This document shows positions 1 to 7,645 of a stretch of 11,826 nucleotides of DNA, one piece after another. Source of the stretch: UBA9647 sp049522195. Lineage in GTDB: Bacteria; Bacteroidota; Ignavibacteria; UBA10030. Positions within the stretch are counted from its first letter, which is position 1; the number at the start of each line of letters is the position of its first letter. A program made the translations under genes and the position numbers. The stretch is taken from assembly GCA_049522195.1 (NCBI GenBank), contig JBEKOB010000108.1, forward strand, positions 1-11,826. The letters run 5' to 3'. Below the pieces are notes generated by a model. It worked only from the letters and a program-made list of their open reading frames with translations. It was not told where the DNA came from and did not search any database.

Positions 1-2798
1 CGACCATTCGGGAGACTCTCGACGAAATCCTGCCCGAGGCTTTCGCCGTCGTAAAGGAAACCTGCCGTCGTCTGGTAGGACAGTCATGGGACGTTGCTGG
101 CAACAAGACCATATGGGACATGGTCCCGTTTGATGTACAGTTGCTTGGAGCCATTGCGTTGCACCAGGGCAAAATAGCCGAAATGGCGACTGGTGAAGGA
201 AAGACCCTCGTAGCGACTCTTCCCACCTATCTGAACGCACTTCCCGGAAGGGGCGTTCACATCGTAACGGTGAATGACTACCTGGCATTGCGCGACAGCC
301 AGTGGATGGGAAAAATCTTCGAATTTCACGGCCTGAAGATTGGTGTTATTCTCCAGCCGATGGATCCGGCTCAGCGGCGGATCCACTACAATGCCGATAT
401 TACGTACGGCACGAACAACGAGTTCGGATTCGACTATCTGCGTGACAACATGGTTGTCAGTGCAGAGGAAATGGTACAGCGGGCACACAACTACGCTATC
501 GTGGACGAAGTTGACTCCGTATTGATCGACGAAGCGAGAACCCCTCTTATCATCAGCGGCCCCGTCGCCGTCGACGACCATAAATTCAACGAGATGAAGC
601 CGTATGTCGAACGGCTCGTGAACGCTCAGAAGAGCCTTGTGGCAAAGATGCTTGGCGAAGCTGAACAAATGCTCGCCGCCAAGAACGAGGAGGACGCAGG
701 CGTTTTGATCTTGCGGGCGAGTCGTGGATTGCCGAAGAGCAACAAACTGTTGAAACTCTTCTCCGAGCCCTCAAACAAGACCCTTTCCCAGAAGACGGAA
801 AGGATCTATCTTCAGGATCAGTCATCCCGCATGCACGAGATCGACGACGAGTTGTATTTCGCCATCGATGAGAAGTCCCATACCATCGACTTGACCGACA
901 AGGGCCGCGAGTTTCTGGCACAGGTTTTCCCGGGGCAAAACAAAGACCTTTTCATCATTCCTGATATCGCTGCAGAATTCAGCCTGCTCGAAGGGAATGA
1001 CTCTCTCAGTGTTGATCAGAAGCAGCTGAAGAAGGATGAGGCCAACGCGTTGTTTGCCGATCGAAGCGATCGGATTCACACGATTCAACAACTTCTCCGG
1101 GCATATTGCCTATATGAGAAGGATGATGAATACGTCGTGTCTGACGACGGCAAAGTGATGATCGTTGATGAGTTTACCGGCCGGCTTCTCGCGGGTCGAC
1201 GGTACTCAGAGGGATTGCATCAGGCGATCGAGGCGAAGGAAGGTGTGAAGGTCGAGCGGGACACGCAAACGCTGGCCACCGTGACACTTCAGAACTACTT
1301 CCGCCTGTACAAGAAGCTCTCCGGAATGACGGGAACAGCGGAAACGGAAGCTGCGGAGTTCTTTGATATTTATAAGCTCGATGTGGTGGTGATCCCAACC
1401 AACCAGCCTATGATCCGAAAGGACGAGGAAGATCAGGTCTTCAAGACCAAGAGGGAGAAGTTCAACGCCGTCATTGAGGAAATCGAGCATTGCAGATCCA
1501 TCAACCAGCCTGTGCTGGTTGGAACGACGAGCGTGGAAGTATCCGAGACGCTCAGCCGAATGTTGAAGAGAAAAGGGATTCCGCACAACGTGTTGAATGC
1601 CAAGCAGCATCAGCGTGAGGCCGAGATCGTCGCACATGCCGGACTTCCCGGTGCGATCACGATTGCGACGAACATGGCCGGCCGTGGGACGGACATCAAG
1701 CTGGGTCCCGGCGTGCGAGAGGTCGGCGGCCTTCACATCGTTGGAACTGAGCGGCACGAAGCGCGTCGCATCGACAGGCAGCTAAGAGGCCGATCGGGAC
1801 GGCAGGGCGATCCGGGGTCATCGAGATTCTATCTATCGCTCGAGGACGACCTGATGCGGTTGTTCGGCAGCGAGCGGATTGCGAAGGTCATGGAGAGAAT
1901 GGGATTGAAGGAAGGGGAGGTGATCCAGCACCCGATGATCACCCGCTCCGTCGAACGGGCTCAGAAGAAGGTTGAAGAGAACAACTACGGCATTCGAAAG
2001 CGTTTGCTCGAGTATGACAACGTCATGAATCAGCAGCGCGAGGTCATTTACTCCCGCCGGCGGCACGCACTTCTGGGTGAGCACCTGAGAGATGATATTT
2101 TCGACATGGTGCGGGATATTGCAGCCAAGATCACCCAGGATCACTACAGGGAAGGCGATATCGAGGCGCTCAAGAATGACGTACGAGGAAAGTTCCTGAC
2201 CGATCTGCAGATCACTCCCGAAGAGTTTCAGCAGAGTGGCGAAGATGGGGTTGCCGAGCGTGTCGTCACGGCAGCCGAGGAATTCTATCGCCGGAAGGAA
2301 GAGAAGATCGGTCGCGACATGATGGGAATGCTGGAGCGGATGGCAATGCTCCAGGTCATCGACAACAAGTGGCGCGATCACCTGCGTGAAATGGACGATT
2401 TGAAAGAAGGCATCCACCTCCGCGGCTACGGGCAGAAGGATCCTCTGGTCGAATACAAGACCGAGGCGTTTGGGATGTTCATGGAATTGATGGAGCTGAT
2501 TGCAGACGAAGTGGTCAACATCGCCTTCAAGTTCTTCCCTGAGAGCCCGGAGCAGCTGCCGGCGCAAAGGGGACGACGCCCCGTCCGCACACAGGACATC
2601 ACCATGACGCACGAGTCGGCGCAAGGGGCTGGATTCCAGGGGAATCGCGAGGCGATTCCGGCGGGTGCATCAGAACACGCCCCGGCTGGCCGGCCGCCGC
2701 AAAAGCCGGCTCCCGTGCACGTAGAGCAAAAAGTCGGACGGAACGATCCGTGCCCATGCGGGAGCGGGAAGAAATATAAGAACTGTCACGGTGCCTGA
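1..2798 (+). CDS. secA: Protein translocase ATPase SecA (5' partial)
   Basis: SecA is the cytoplasmic motor ATPase that pushes unfolded preproteins through the SecYEG channel. The reading frame is open from the left edge (first full codon at 3) and already matches SecA before the ATG at 120, so that ATG is internal and the true start lies outside the window; 931 residues are present. Seen in order: Walker A ATGEGKT (186-206), the DEAD-type DEVD (504-515) within VDEVDSVLIDEA, a long charged insertion after LIISG (about 560-860) that is larger than in E. coli SecA, the FTGR and SGMTGTAETEA motifs, NMAGRGTDIKLG, the QLRGRSGRQGDPGSSRF helicase motif, the scaffold and wing region, and a proline-rich linker leading to a C-terminal zinc finger CPCGSGKKYKNCH (Cys codons at 2751, 2757, 2784; His at 2787) used for SecB or ribosome contact. 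The insertion is typical, from memory, of Bacteroidota/Chlorobi SecA. Nothing looks broken. Confidence 0.97.
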   Translation, partial: TIRETLDEILPEAFAVVKETCRRLVGQSWDVAGNKTIWDMVPFDVQLLGAIALHQGKIAEMATGEGKTLVATLPTYLNALPGRGVHIVTVNDYLALRDSQWMGKIFEFHGLKIGVILQPMDPAQRRIHYNADITYGTNNEFGFDYLRDNMVVSAEEMVQRAHNYAIVDEVDSVLIDEARTPLIISGPVAVDDHKFNEMKPYVERLVNAQKSLVAKMLGEAEQMLAAKNEEDAGVLILRASRGLPKSNKLLKLFSEPSNKTLSQKTERIYLQDQSSRMHEIDDELYFAIDEKSHTIDLTDKGREFLAQVFPGQNKDLFIIPDIAAEFSLLEGNDSLSVDQKQLKKDEANALFADRSDRIHTIQQLLRAYCLYEKDDEYVVSDDGKVMIVDEFTGRLLAGRRYSEGLHQAIEAKEGVKVERDTQTLATVTLQNYFRLYKKLSGMTGTAETEAAEFFDIYKLDVVVIPTNQPMIRKDEEDQVFKTKREKFNAVIEEIEHCRSINQPVLVGTTSVEVSETLSRMLKRKGIPHNVLNAKQHQREAEIVAHAGLPGAITIATNMAGRGTDIKLGPGVREVGGLHIVGTERHEARRIDRQLRGRSGRQGDPGSSRFYLSLEDDLMRLFGSERIAKVMERMGLKEGEVIQHPMITRSVERAQKKVEENNYGIRKRLLEYDNVMNQQREVIYSRRRHALLGEHLRDDIFDMVRDIAAKITQDHYREGDIEALKNDVRGKFLTDLQITPEEFQQSGEDGVAERVVTAAEEFYRRKEEKIGRDMMGMLERMAMLQVIDNKWRDHLREMDDLKEGIHLRGYGQKDPLVEYKTEAFGMFMELMELIADEVVNIAFKFFPESPEQLPAQRGRRPVRTQDITMTHESAQGAGFQGNREAIPAGASEHAPAGRPPQKPAPVHVEQKVGRNDPCPCGSGKKYKNCHGA

Positions 2799-2873
2799 GG
2801 AGTCCCTCTCGCAGTCCGAGTCCGTCACATCATACAGTTGACAAGCCCACAACCAGCGCAGGCGAGAACCGGT

Positions 2874-3212
2874 ATGAAGAAAATCGAAGCTATCATTCGC
2901 CCATTCAAGCTCGACGATGTGCGAGAGGCCCTGTCTGAAATCGGTGTCCGGGGAATGACTTTGACGGAAGTGAAGGGATACGGCCGGCAAAAGGGGCATA
3001 CGGAATTGTACCGCGGGTCGGAATACAAGATCGATTTTCTTCCGAAAATAAAGATCGAGATCATTGCCGCAGATTCGATGGTGGATAATATAGTCTCGAC
3101 CATCGTCAAAGGTGCGCGGACAGGGCAGGTAGGGGATGGCAAGATTTTCGTCTCGCCGGTGGAAGATGTCATCAGGGTCCGGACCGAAGAGTCGGGCGAG
3201 GATGCCGTCTGA
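2874..3212 (+). CDS. glnB: Nitrogen regulatory protein P-II
   Basis: P-II is a trimeric cytoplasmic signal protein that senses 2-oxoglutarate and ATP/ADP and controls nitrogen assimilation partners such as glutamine synthetase adenylyltransferase or AmtB. With the ATG at 2874 the product is 112 residues, the usual family length, and begins MKKIEAIIRPFKL. An upstream in-frame TTG at 2838 would add 12 residues with no match to the family and is not chosen. The T-loop (about 37-55) has Tyr51, the uridylylation site of the proteobacterial proteins, in YRGSEYKID. The B-loop TGQVGDGKIFV (83-93) and the C-loop arginines R101 and R103 are intact. A weak purine-rich site GGCGAG (2861-2866) precedes the start. 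It sits 75 bp after secA and is followed by a strong terminator. No amtB or glnA lies next to it, so GlnB versus GlnK cannot be decided from context. Confidence 0.95.
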   Translation: MKKIEAIIRPFKLDDVREALSEIGVRGMTLTEVKGYGRQKGHTELYRGSEYKIDFLPKIKIEIIAADSMVDNIVSTIVKGARTGQVGDGKIFVSPVEDVIRVRTEESGEDAV

Positions 3213-3272
3213 ACAGATTCGTTTGCCTCTTCACGCTCATTTCGTGTTCAGGGTAGTAGAGCGCATGGTATG

Positions 3273-3303
3273 CGTTCCGTTACGTCCATAACGGAACGTT
3301 TTT
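3273..3303 (+). terminator. Intrinsic terminator after glnB
   Basis: A perfect 10-bp stem (3273-3282 CGTTCCGTTA pairing with 3289-3298 TAACGGAACG) with a 6-nt loop is followed at once by TTTTTGTTTTTG. It lies 60 bp after the glnB stop. The T-tract ends only a few bases before the era start at 3317, so the same structure occupies the immediate 5' leader of era. Confidence 0.85.
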
Positions 3304-3316
3304 GTTTTTGAACAGT

Positions 3317-4225
3317 ATGACACAACAAAACCCACACAAAGCCGGATATGTCGCCATCGTCGGTGAGCCGAATGTCGGAAAGTCGACGCTGCTCAACGCT
3401 TTGCTCAATCAGAAGCTCTCGATTGTCTCGGCGCGTCCGCAAACAACGCGTCAGCGCGTGCTCGGGATCCTGAGCACAGACGATGCGCAGGTCGTATTCC
3501 TTGATACACCGGGATTGCTTCAGCCGAAGTACCTCCTTCACGAAAAGATGGTCCATTCGGCCCACATGGCACTCCAGGATGCAGACATTGTCCTGCTCCT
3601 GACCGAAGCATCGAGAGGAACCGAATTGCCCCCTGTTGTGGAGCAGACGGTTGCCGGCATAGGCGGGGACAAGAAGCTCGTCCTGGTCATCAACAAGGTT
3701 GATACCGTGCAGCGCCAGGCAGTGTTGCCGGTCATTGAACACTTTGCCCGGTCGGGCAAGTTCGCGGACATCATCCCGATCTCAGCTCTCAAAGGCGAGA
3801 ACCTCCCCGATCTTCTCAAAACAATTGTGCAGTACCTTCCCGAGCATCCTGCATTCTATCCTCCTGATTCAGTGAGTGAACAGCCCGAACGGTTCTTCGC
3901 CGCGGAACTCATCCGGGAGAAAATATTCGAGTTATTCCGTGAAGAAGTCCCTTACTCCACCGCAGTGCAGATCATCGACTTCAAAGAACGGGAAGTGGGG
4001 AAGACCTATATCAATGCTGACATTATCGTGGAGCGTGACTCTCAGAAGGGTATTCTCATCGGAAAGGGAGGAGCAGCGCTGAAGAAAATTGGACAGCGAG
4101 CACGTGTCGATATTGAACGGATGGTCGGACGGCCGGTGTTCCTCGAACTCCATGTCAAAGTGCGCGAAAAGTGGAGAGAGAATGAGGCGTTCCTGAAACG
4201 TCTTGGATACTCCGCTGAAGAATGA
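3317..4225 (+). CDS. era: GTPase Era, 16S rRNA-binding ribosome assembly factor
   Basis: Era is a Ras-like GTPase that binds the 3' end of 16S rRNA and helps mature the 30S subunit, at the cytoplasmic face of the membrane. I start it at the ATG at 3317 (302 residues); the in-frame TTG at 3302 falls inside the T-tract of the preceding terminator and is unlikely. Seen: G1 GEPNVGKS (16-23), G2 region around PQTTRQR (41-47), G3 DTPG (63-66), G4 NKVD (126-129), G5 SALKG (156-160), then a C-terminal KH domain with the GKGG loop (249-252) and the following AALKKIGQRARVDIE helix. Length and motif spacing are normal. There is no clear Shine-Dalgarno sequence; the leader is U-rich. The placement right behind a terminator means era needs read-through or a promoter I cannot identify. 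Confidence 0.97.
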   Translation: MTQQNPHKAGYVAIVGEPNVGKSTLLNALLNQKLSIVSARPQTTRQRVLGILSTDDAQVVFLDTPGLLQPKYLLHEKMVHSAHMALQDADIVLLLTEASRGTELPPVVEQTVAGIGGDKKLVLVINKVDTVQRQAVLPVIEHFARSGKFADIIPISALKGENLPDLLKTIVQYLPEHPAFYPPDSVSEQPERFFAAELIREKIFELFREEVPYSTAVQIIDFKEREVGKTYINADIIVERDSQKGILIGKGGAALKKIGQRARVDIERMVGRPVFLELHVKVREKWRENEAFLKRLGYSAEE

Positions 4226-4287
4226 CAGCATGCGCACATATTTCTGTGTGGACTGCGAAAATAAGTGCCAAGGCAGAAGCTGAAACA

Positions 4288-4427
4288 GCACACACCCCTC
4301 TGCTCCCCTCTCGCGTCCCGCTGGCCGCCGCGAGAGAGGGGACGTGCCGTTCTCTCATACAAGTTTAAGCTGTCCCCTCTGTGCGTTGGCTTCAGGCGAG
4401 GGGAGAGGGGATGTAAGGGGTGTGTGC
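4288..4427. repeat. 140-bp composite palindromic intergenic repeat (MITE- or REP-like)
   Basis: The 327-bp gap between era and the epimerase gene (4226-4552) contains a nested palindrome. Its ends are perfect 12-bp inverted repeats: GCACACACCCCT (4288-4299) and AGGGGTGTGTGC (4416-4427). Inside are two smaller hairpins: CCCCTCTCGCG (4305-4315) against CGCGAGAGAGGGG (4329-4341, two-base bulge), and TCCCCTCT (4373-4380) against AGAGGGGA (4404-4411). Folded, this would be a closing stem with two side hairpins. I see no open frame of note inside and no convincing target-site duplication in the flanks. No T-tract follows, so it is not a standard terminator. The shape suggests a small non-autonomous mobile element or REP-type repeat. 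Only one copy is in this window, so its repetitive nature is inferred. Confidence 0.6.
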
Positions 4428-4476
4428 CTTCTTTCTAGATCAAGCGAGTTCCTTCGAGACGCAATATCCAAATATG

Positions 4477-4520
4477 TTGTCGACCTTATTGAATTTTGAA
4501 CTGGATGGAACGCTCGACAA
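4477..4520. repeat. 7-bp inverted repeat upstream of the epimerase gene
   Basis: TTGTCGA at 4477-4483 is matched by its exact complement TCGACAA at 4514-4520, 32 to 75 bp upstream of the epimerase start codon. It could be an operator or a weak leader hairpin, but the arms are short and chance occurrence is possible. I see no clear promoter in the 125 bp between the palindromic repeat and the gene. Confidence 0.25.
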
Positions 4521-4552
4521 AATCATCTTACTTCCGTTAGACGTGTGTCGCA

Positions 4553-4960
4553 ATGTTTGAGAAAATCTCCCATATCGGCATAGCCGTCAAAGATATCAAA
4601 GCATCCAGCGCCTTGTTTCATGCCCTTCTTGGTAAAGGGTCTGACCACGCCGAAGATCTTCCAGACCATAAAGTCAAAACAGCAACGTTCACTGTTGGCG
4701 ATTCAGCAATCGAGCTCACAGAAGCTCTCGACGCTGATTCACCAATTGCCAAGTTCATCGAGAAGCGGGGAGAAGGAGTCCACCACGTGTCGTTCATTGT
4801 GGATGACATCGAGGCGGAACTGGCCCGGTTGAAAGCTGCCGGCTTCCAGCTCATCGATGAACGCCCCCGCCTCGGTGCTGATGGCCATCGCGTTGCGTTC
4901 CTGCATCCAAAATCCACAAACGGTGTGTTGATAGAAATCAGCCAGAAACAAACTGGCTGA
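4553..4960 (+). CDS. mce: Methylmalonyl-CoA epimerase
   Basis: This enzyme interconverts (R)- and (S)-methylmalonyl-CoA, linking propionyl-CoA carboxylation to the B12-dependent mutase and succinyl-CoA. The 135-residue product is one glyoxalase/VOC fold unit pair, the usual size. It opens with the typical ISHIGIAVKDI. Likely metal ligands are His7, His78 in GVHHVSF and Glu128 in GVLIEIS, with Glu54 in AIELTE near the remaining ligand position; these assignments follow the known Propionibacterium enzyme by pattern, not by an alignment I ran. The start ATG at 4553 is well supported by the family N-terminus, although no Shine-Dalgarno sequence is visible. uvrC follows after 23 bp, so the two are probably one transcript. 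Other VOC-family members are possible, but the pattern favours the epimerase. Confidence 0.88.
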   Translation: MFEKISHIGIAVKDIKASSALFHALLGKGSDHAEDLPDHKVKTATFTVGDSAIELTEALDADSPIAKFIEKRGEGVHHVSFIVDDIEAELARLKAAGFQLIDERPRLGADGHRVAFLHPKSTNGVLIEISQKQTG

Positions 4961-4983
4961 GCGCTGCTTCCAAGAGGGACGTG

Positions 4984-6843
4984 ATGGAAATCAGCATCCA
5001 GAAAGACGACCTCTCACTCGGTGAGAAACTCGATTCGCTCCCGGCAAAACCGGGGGTGTATCAGTTTAAGAATCCGGATGCGAAGGTCATCTATGTCGGG
5101 AAAGCGCAGAACCTCCGTAATAGAGTGCGACAGTACTTTCAGAAGTCGCGCGCTCTTGATCCAAAGCTCGATGCCCTCGTCTCGAAAATCGCTGACGTTG
5201 AGCTCATCGTTACCGACTCCGAAGTCGAAGCCCTCATTCTCGAAGCCAACCTGATCAAGAAACTCAAGCCGCGGTACAATGTTCTTTTGAAGGACGATAA
5301 GAGCTTTCCGTACATCGTCATCACGCATGAGCCATTTCCCCGTGTTTTCGTAACACGCAAAATCATCAGGGATGGATCGCGCTACTTCGGGCCTTATACG
5401 GATGTCAAGACGATGCGGTTTGCCCTGAAGACCGTCCGCGATATTTTCATGATCCGGAGCTGCAATTACGACCTGACGGCCGAATCAATCGCGCGGGGGA
5501 GATTCAAGATTTGCCTGGATTATCACATCAGGAAGTGTGAAGGGCCATGCGAGGCAAAGGTTTCAGCAGAACATTACAACTCCATGATTGACAAGGTAGC
5601 AAAGGTTCTTCGTGGGAAAACGGATGATGCCGTGGCATCGCTTCAATCTGAGATGAACCAGCTGTCGGAAGATCTCAGGTTCGAAGAAGCTGCCAAGACG
5701 CGTGACCGGCTCAGGGCGCTCTCCGTGTACAATGAGAAGCAGAAGGTCGTGGAGATGAAGGAAGTCGACCGGGATATCATTGCACTGGCCCTCAAAGAGG
5801 ACGACGCTTGCGGTGTGGTCTTTAAAGTTCGCGATGGTAAGGTCCTGGGAAGCCACCACTACTATCTGAGCAACGTCGAGGGGAAGACAGAGGGGGTGGC
5901 ATTGGAAAGCCTCCTTGAGCGTTATTACCTCGATAATGAGGATATTCCAGGCGAAATTTCGCTCTCAAGCGACGTGAACTCCGTCGATGTCATACAGACC
6001 TGGCTTGCCGGTCGGAGAAAGGCGCCTGTCAACGTCGATGTTCCCAAGGCAGGCGACAAGCTGAGACTTGTCGGGATGGTGAAGAAGAATGCCGAATTCC
6101 TCCTCGAGGAGCTTCAGCTTCAAAAAATGAAGCGCGGCGATTTCATTCCCCATTCAGTTCAATCGCTGCAGCGTGACCTTCGCCTGTCGGCCCCGCCGCG
6201 CAGAATAGAATGTTTCGATATCTCAAATATCCAGGGGAGCGATACGGTTGCATCGATGGTCGTCTACGTCGATGCGAAGCCGAAGAAAAGCGAGTACCGG
6301 AAATTCAAGATCCGGTCCGTCGAGGGGCCTGATGATTTTGCGAGCATGCGAGAGGTCGTTGAGCGACGCTACTCGCGATTGATCGAGGAAGGGGGAACAA
6401 GCCCGGATCTCATTGTCGTCGACGGCGGAAAAGGGCAGCTGTCAAGCGCCGTCGCAGTGCTCCAGGGTTTGAACTACTCCGGCATACCCATCATCGGCCT
6501 GGCGAAACGACTTGAAGAGGTGTTCCTTCCGGGCCAAAGCGATCCACTGCTGATCCCGCGAACGTCTTCGAGCCTCAAGCTCCTGCAGCAGATTCGCGAT
6601 GAGGCACATCGGTTTGCGATCACCTATCACCGGACACTTCGCTCAAAGAGAATTCTCAAGACCGAACTTGACTTGATCAAAGGCGTCGGCAAGAAACGGG
6701 CGACGGAACTCCTGGAGTCGTTTGGTTCTGTTCAAGGCGTAAAGTTCGCGACGGAGGAACAGATCGCCGAGATTGTCGGCCCGAAGCTCGCATCTGAGAT
6801 CAAAGAATATTTCACAGATGTGGACGCCGATCTGAAAGCGTGA
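4984..6843 (+). CDS. uvrC: Excinuclease ABC subunit C (UvrC)
   Basis: UvrC makes both incisions in nucleotide excision repair, joining UvrB at the damaged site. A GTG at 4981 directly precedes the ATG at 4984; AAGAGGG (4972-4978) sits 5 bp from the ATG but only 2 bp from the GTG, so the ATG is preferred (619 residues). Domains in order: GIY-YIG nuclease for the 3' cut (GVY 24-26, YVG 37-39, Arg45, Glu87 probable); four cysteines C160, C177, C185, C189, whose CX7CX3C tail matches the iron-sulfur cluster cysteines reported in E. coli UvrC; a UVR helix for UvrB binding (about 200-240, RFEEAAKTRDRLRAL); the RNase H-like nuclease for the 5' cut with Asp412 (ECFDIS), Asp480 (VVDGGKGQ) and His542 (EAHRFA); and C-terminal helix-hairpin-helix motifs (IKGVGKKRATELL and onward). 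It appears complete and functional. Confidence 0.97.
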   Translation: MEISIQKDDLSLGEKLDSLPAKPGVYQFKNPDAKVIYVGKAQNLRNRVRQYFQKSRALDPKLDALVSKIADVELIVTDSEVEALILEANLIKKLKPRYNVLLKDDKSFPYIVITHEPFPRVFVTRKIIRDGSRYFGPYTDVKTMRFALKTVRDIFMIRSCNYDLTAESIARGRFKICLDYHIRKCEGPCEAKVSAEHYNSMIDKVAKVLRGKTDDAVASLQSEMNQLSEDLRFEEAAKTRDRLRALSVYNEKQKVVEMKEVDRDIIALALKEDDACGVVFKVRDGKVLGSHHYYLSNVEGKTEGVALESLLERYYLDNEDIPGEISLSSDVNSVDVIQTWLAGRRKAPVNVDVPKAGDKLRLVGMVKKNAEFLLEELQLQKMKRGDFIPHSVQSLQRDLRLSAPPRRIECFDISNIQGSDTVASMVVYVDAKPKKSEYRKFKIRSVEGPDDFASMREVVERRYSRLIEEGGTSPDLIVVDGGKGQLSSAVAVLQGLNYSGIPIIGLAKRLEEVFLPGQSDPLLIPRTSSSLKLLQQIRDEAHRFAITYHRTLRSKRILKTELDLIKGVGKKRATELLESFGSVQGVKFATEEQIAEIVGPKLASEIKEYFTDVDADLKA

Positions 6844-6998
6844 TCTACAGTTAGCTGTTCGCATCACACTTCCAACGCTTCTCTCAATGCCGCTGAGTTG
6901 TTCTCATCATTCCTCTTTGTCATTCTGATCGTTCCACGTACCACTTGTTCACGCGCACATTAACGTTTTTTCACGCGAGCTTTGTAACTGTTCCGGCA

Positions 6999-7119
6999 AT
7001 GCCCAATAATCTCGCTGAAGCGCGTCCGGAGCATGATGCTTCTCTGACGGAATGTCGAGGTTCAACATGAGAGCACAACGTTCGCTCAGTTAAAAATCAT
7101 TAATAGCGAGGTTGGGCAT
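6999..7119. repeat. Long-range inverted repeat in the leader of the pilin-like gene
   Basis: ATGCCCAA plus CTCGCT (6999-7006 and 7011-7016) is mirrored by AGCGAG plus TTGGGCAT (7105-7110 and 7112-7119): 14 paired bases interrupted by TAAT on one side and one G on the other. About 88 bp lie between the arms, including the small palindrome AGCATGATGCT. It could be the footprint of a small mobile element or a folded non-coding segment. The rest of the 385-bp gap 6844-7228 holds the promoter candidate listed separately and no coding frame I would defend. Confidence 0.4.
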
Positions 7120-7129
7120 CTCGTTTGTC

Positions 7130-7160
7130 TTGATACTTGCAATCGACCTTCCTATTTTTG
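7130..7160 (+). promoter_or_regulatory. Candidate Bacteroidota-type promoter for the pilin-like gene
   Basis: TATTTTTG at 7153-7160 matches the TAnnTTTG -7 element known from Bacteroidota, and TTG at 7130-7132 lies 20 bp upstream as the -33 element. Transcription would start near 7166, leaving a leader of roughly 60 bases with a strong ribosome binding site. This is a pattern match only; whether this lineage uses the element is inferred. Confidence 0.4.
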
Positions 7161-7228
7161 AAACCAGTAAGAGGTTAGTGGGAGGTGTGGGTTTTCATCC
7201 ATCAAACATTTTATGAGGGGAGTGCTCT

Positions 7229-7612
7229 ATGGGCCAACAACAATTGTTGCTCATCATCTTGGGGGTCATCATCGTTGGTATCGCGATTGCGGTAGGTCTG
7301 AGTTTGTTCAGTGCTCAGAGCGTGCAGTCAAATCGGGATGCGATCATCAACGACCTCAATAACCTTGCCGCGCAGGCATATCAGTTCCGCATTCGGCCGT
7401 CGTCCATGGGGGGCGGTCAGGGCGACTACACAACGTTCGCTATCCCGACGAAAATGCAGACGAACGAAAATGGAACATACACTGCTGCGCCGACGACCAA
7501 CACGATCGTCTTCACCGCAACTTCAGCGCAGAATGCCTCGAATACCATCAAGGTCACAATCGATAGTGATGGAAAGCTCGGGACCTGGGTTTATTCTGGT
7601 GACTTCCAGTAG
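7229..7612 (+). CDS. Small pilin-like membrane-anchored protein, unknown function
   Basis: The product is 127 residues. It begins MGQQQ, with no positive charge, and runs straight into a hydrophobic segment (about 6-28, LLLIILGVIIVGIAIAVGL). A polar amphipathic helix follows (about 29-54, with QSNRDAIINDLNNLAAQAY), then a Gly-rich turn SSMGGGQG and a Thr/Asn/Ser-rich region likely to be beta strands (65-127). This order resembles type IV pilins and pseudopilins: hydrophobic N-terminal helix, then a small globular domain. However, the leader would be only Met-Gly and the usual Glu at position +5 is absent, so it is not a standard prepilin. GAGGGGAG (7215-7222) lies 6 bp from the ATG, a very strong ribosome binding site. 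The gene is monocistronic, between its own promoter candidate and its own terminator, suggesting an abundant structural product. The family is not one I can name with certainty. Confidence 0.85.
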   Translation: MGQQQLLLIILGVIIVGIAIAVGLSLFSAQSVQSNRDAIINDLNNLAAQAYQFRIRPSSMGGGQGDYTTFAIPTKMQTNENGTYTAAPTTNTIVFTATSAQNASNTIKVTIDSDGKLGTWVYSGDFQ

Positions 7613-7645
7613 AATGGTTCTTGTTTGTCTGTTGCATGGATTCTC

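Noticed and set aside
1833..2624. 263-codon open frame on the minus strand inside secA
   Set aside because: It is antisense to the conserved C-terminal half of SecA, its translation has no recognisable domain, and its length follows from the codon bias of the real gene.
2838..2866. TTGACA at 2838-2843 upstream of glnB as a -35 box
   Set aside because: The base positions 17 bp downstream read GGCGAG-like sequence with no resemblance to a -10 element, and no Bacteroidota-type element is present.
3302..3316. TTG at 3302 as the start of Era
   Set aside because: It lies in the T-tract of the preceding terminator, and the five added residues are not Era-like; the ATG at 3317 fits the family.
7112..7128. 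Sigma-54 promoter (GG...GC) near TTGGGCATCTCGTTTGTC
   Set aside because: The -12 GC is absent at the required 10-bp spacing, and the region is better explained as one arm of the inverted repeat.
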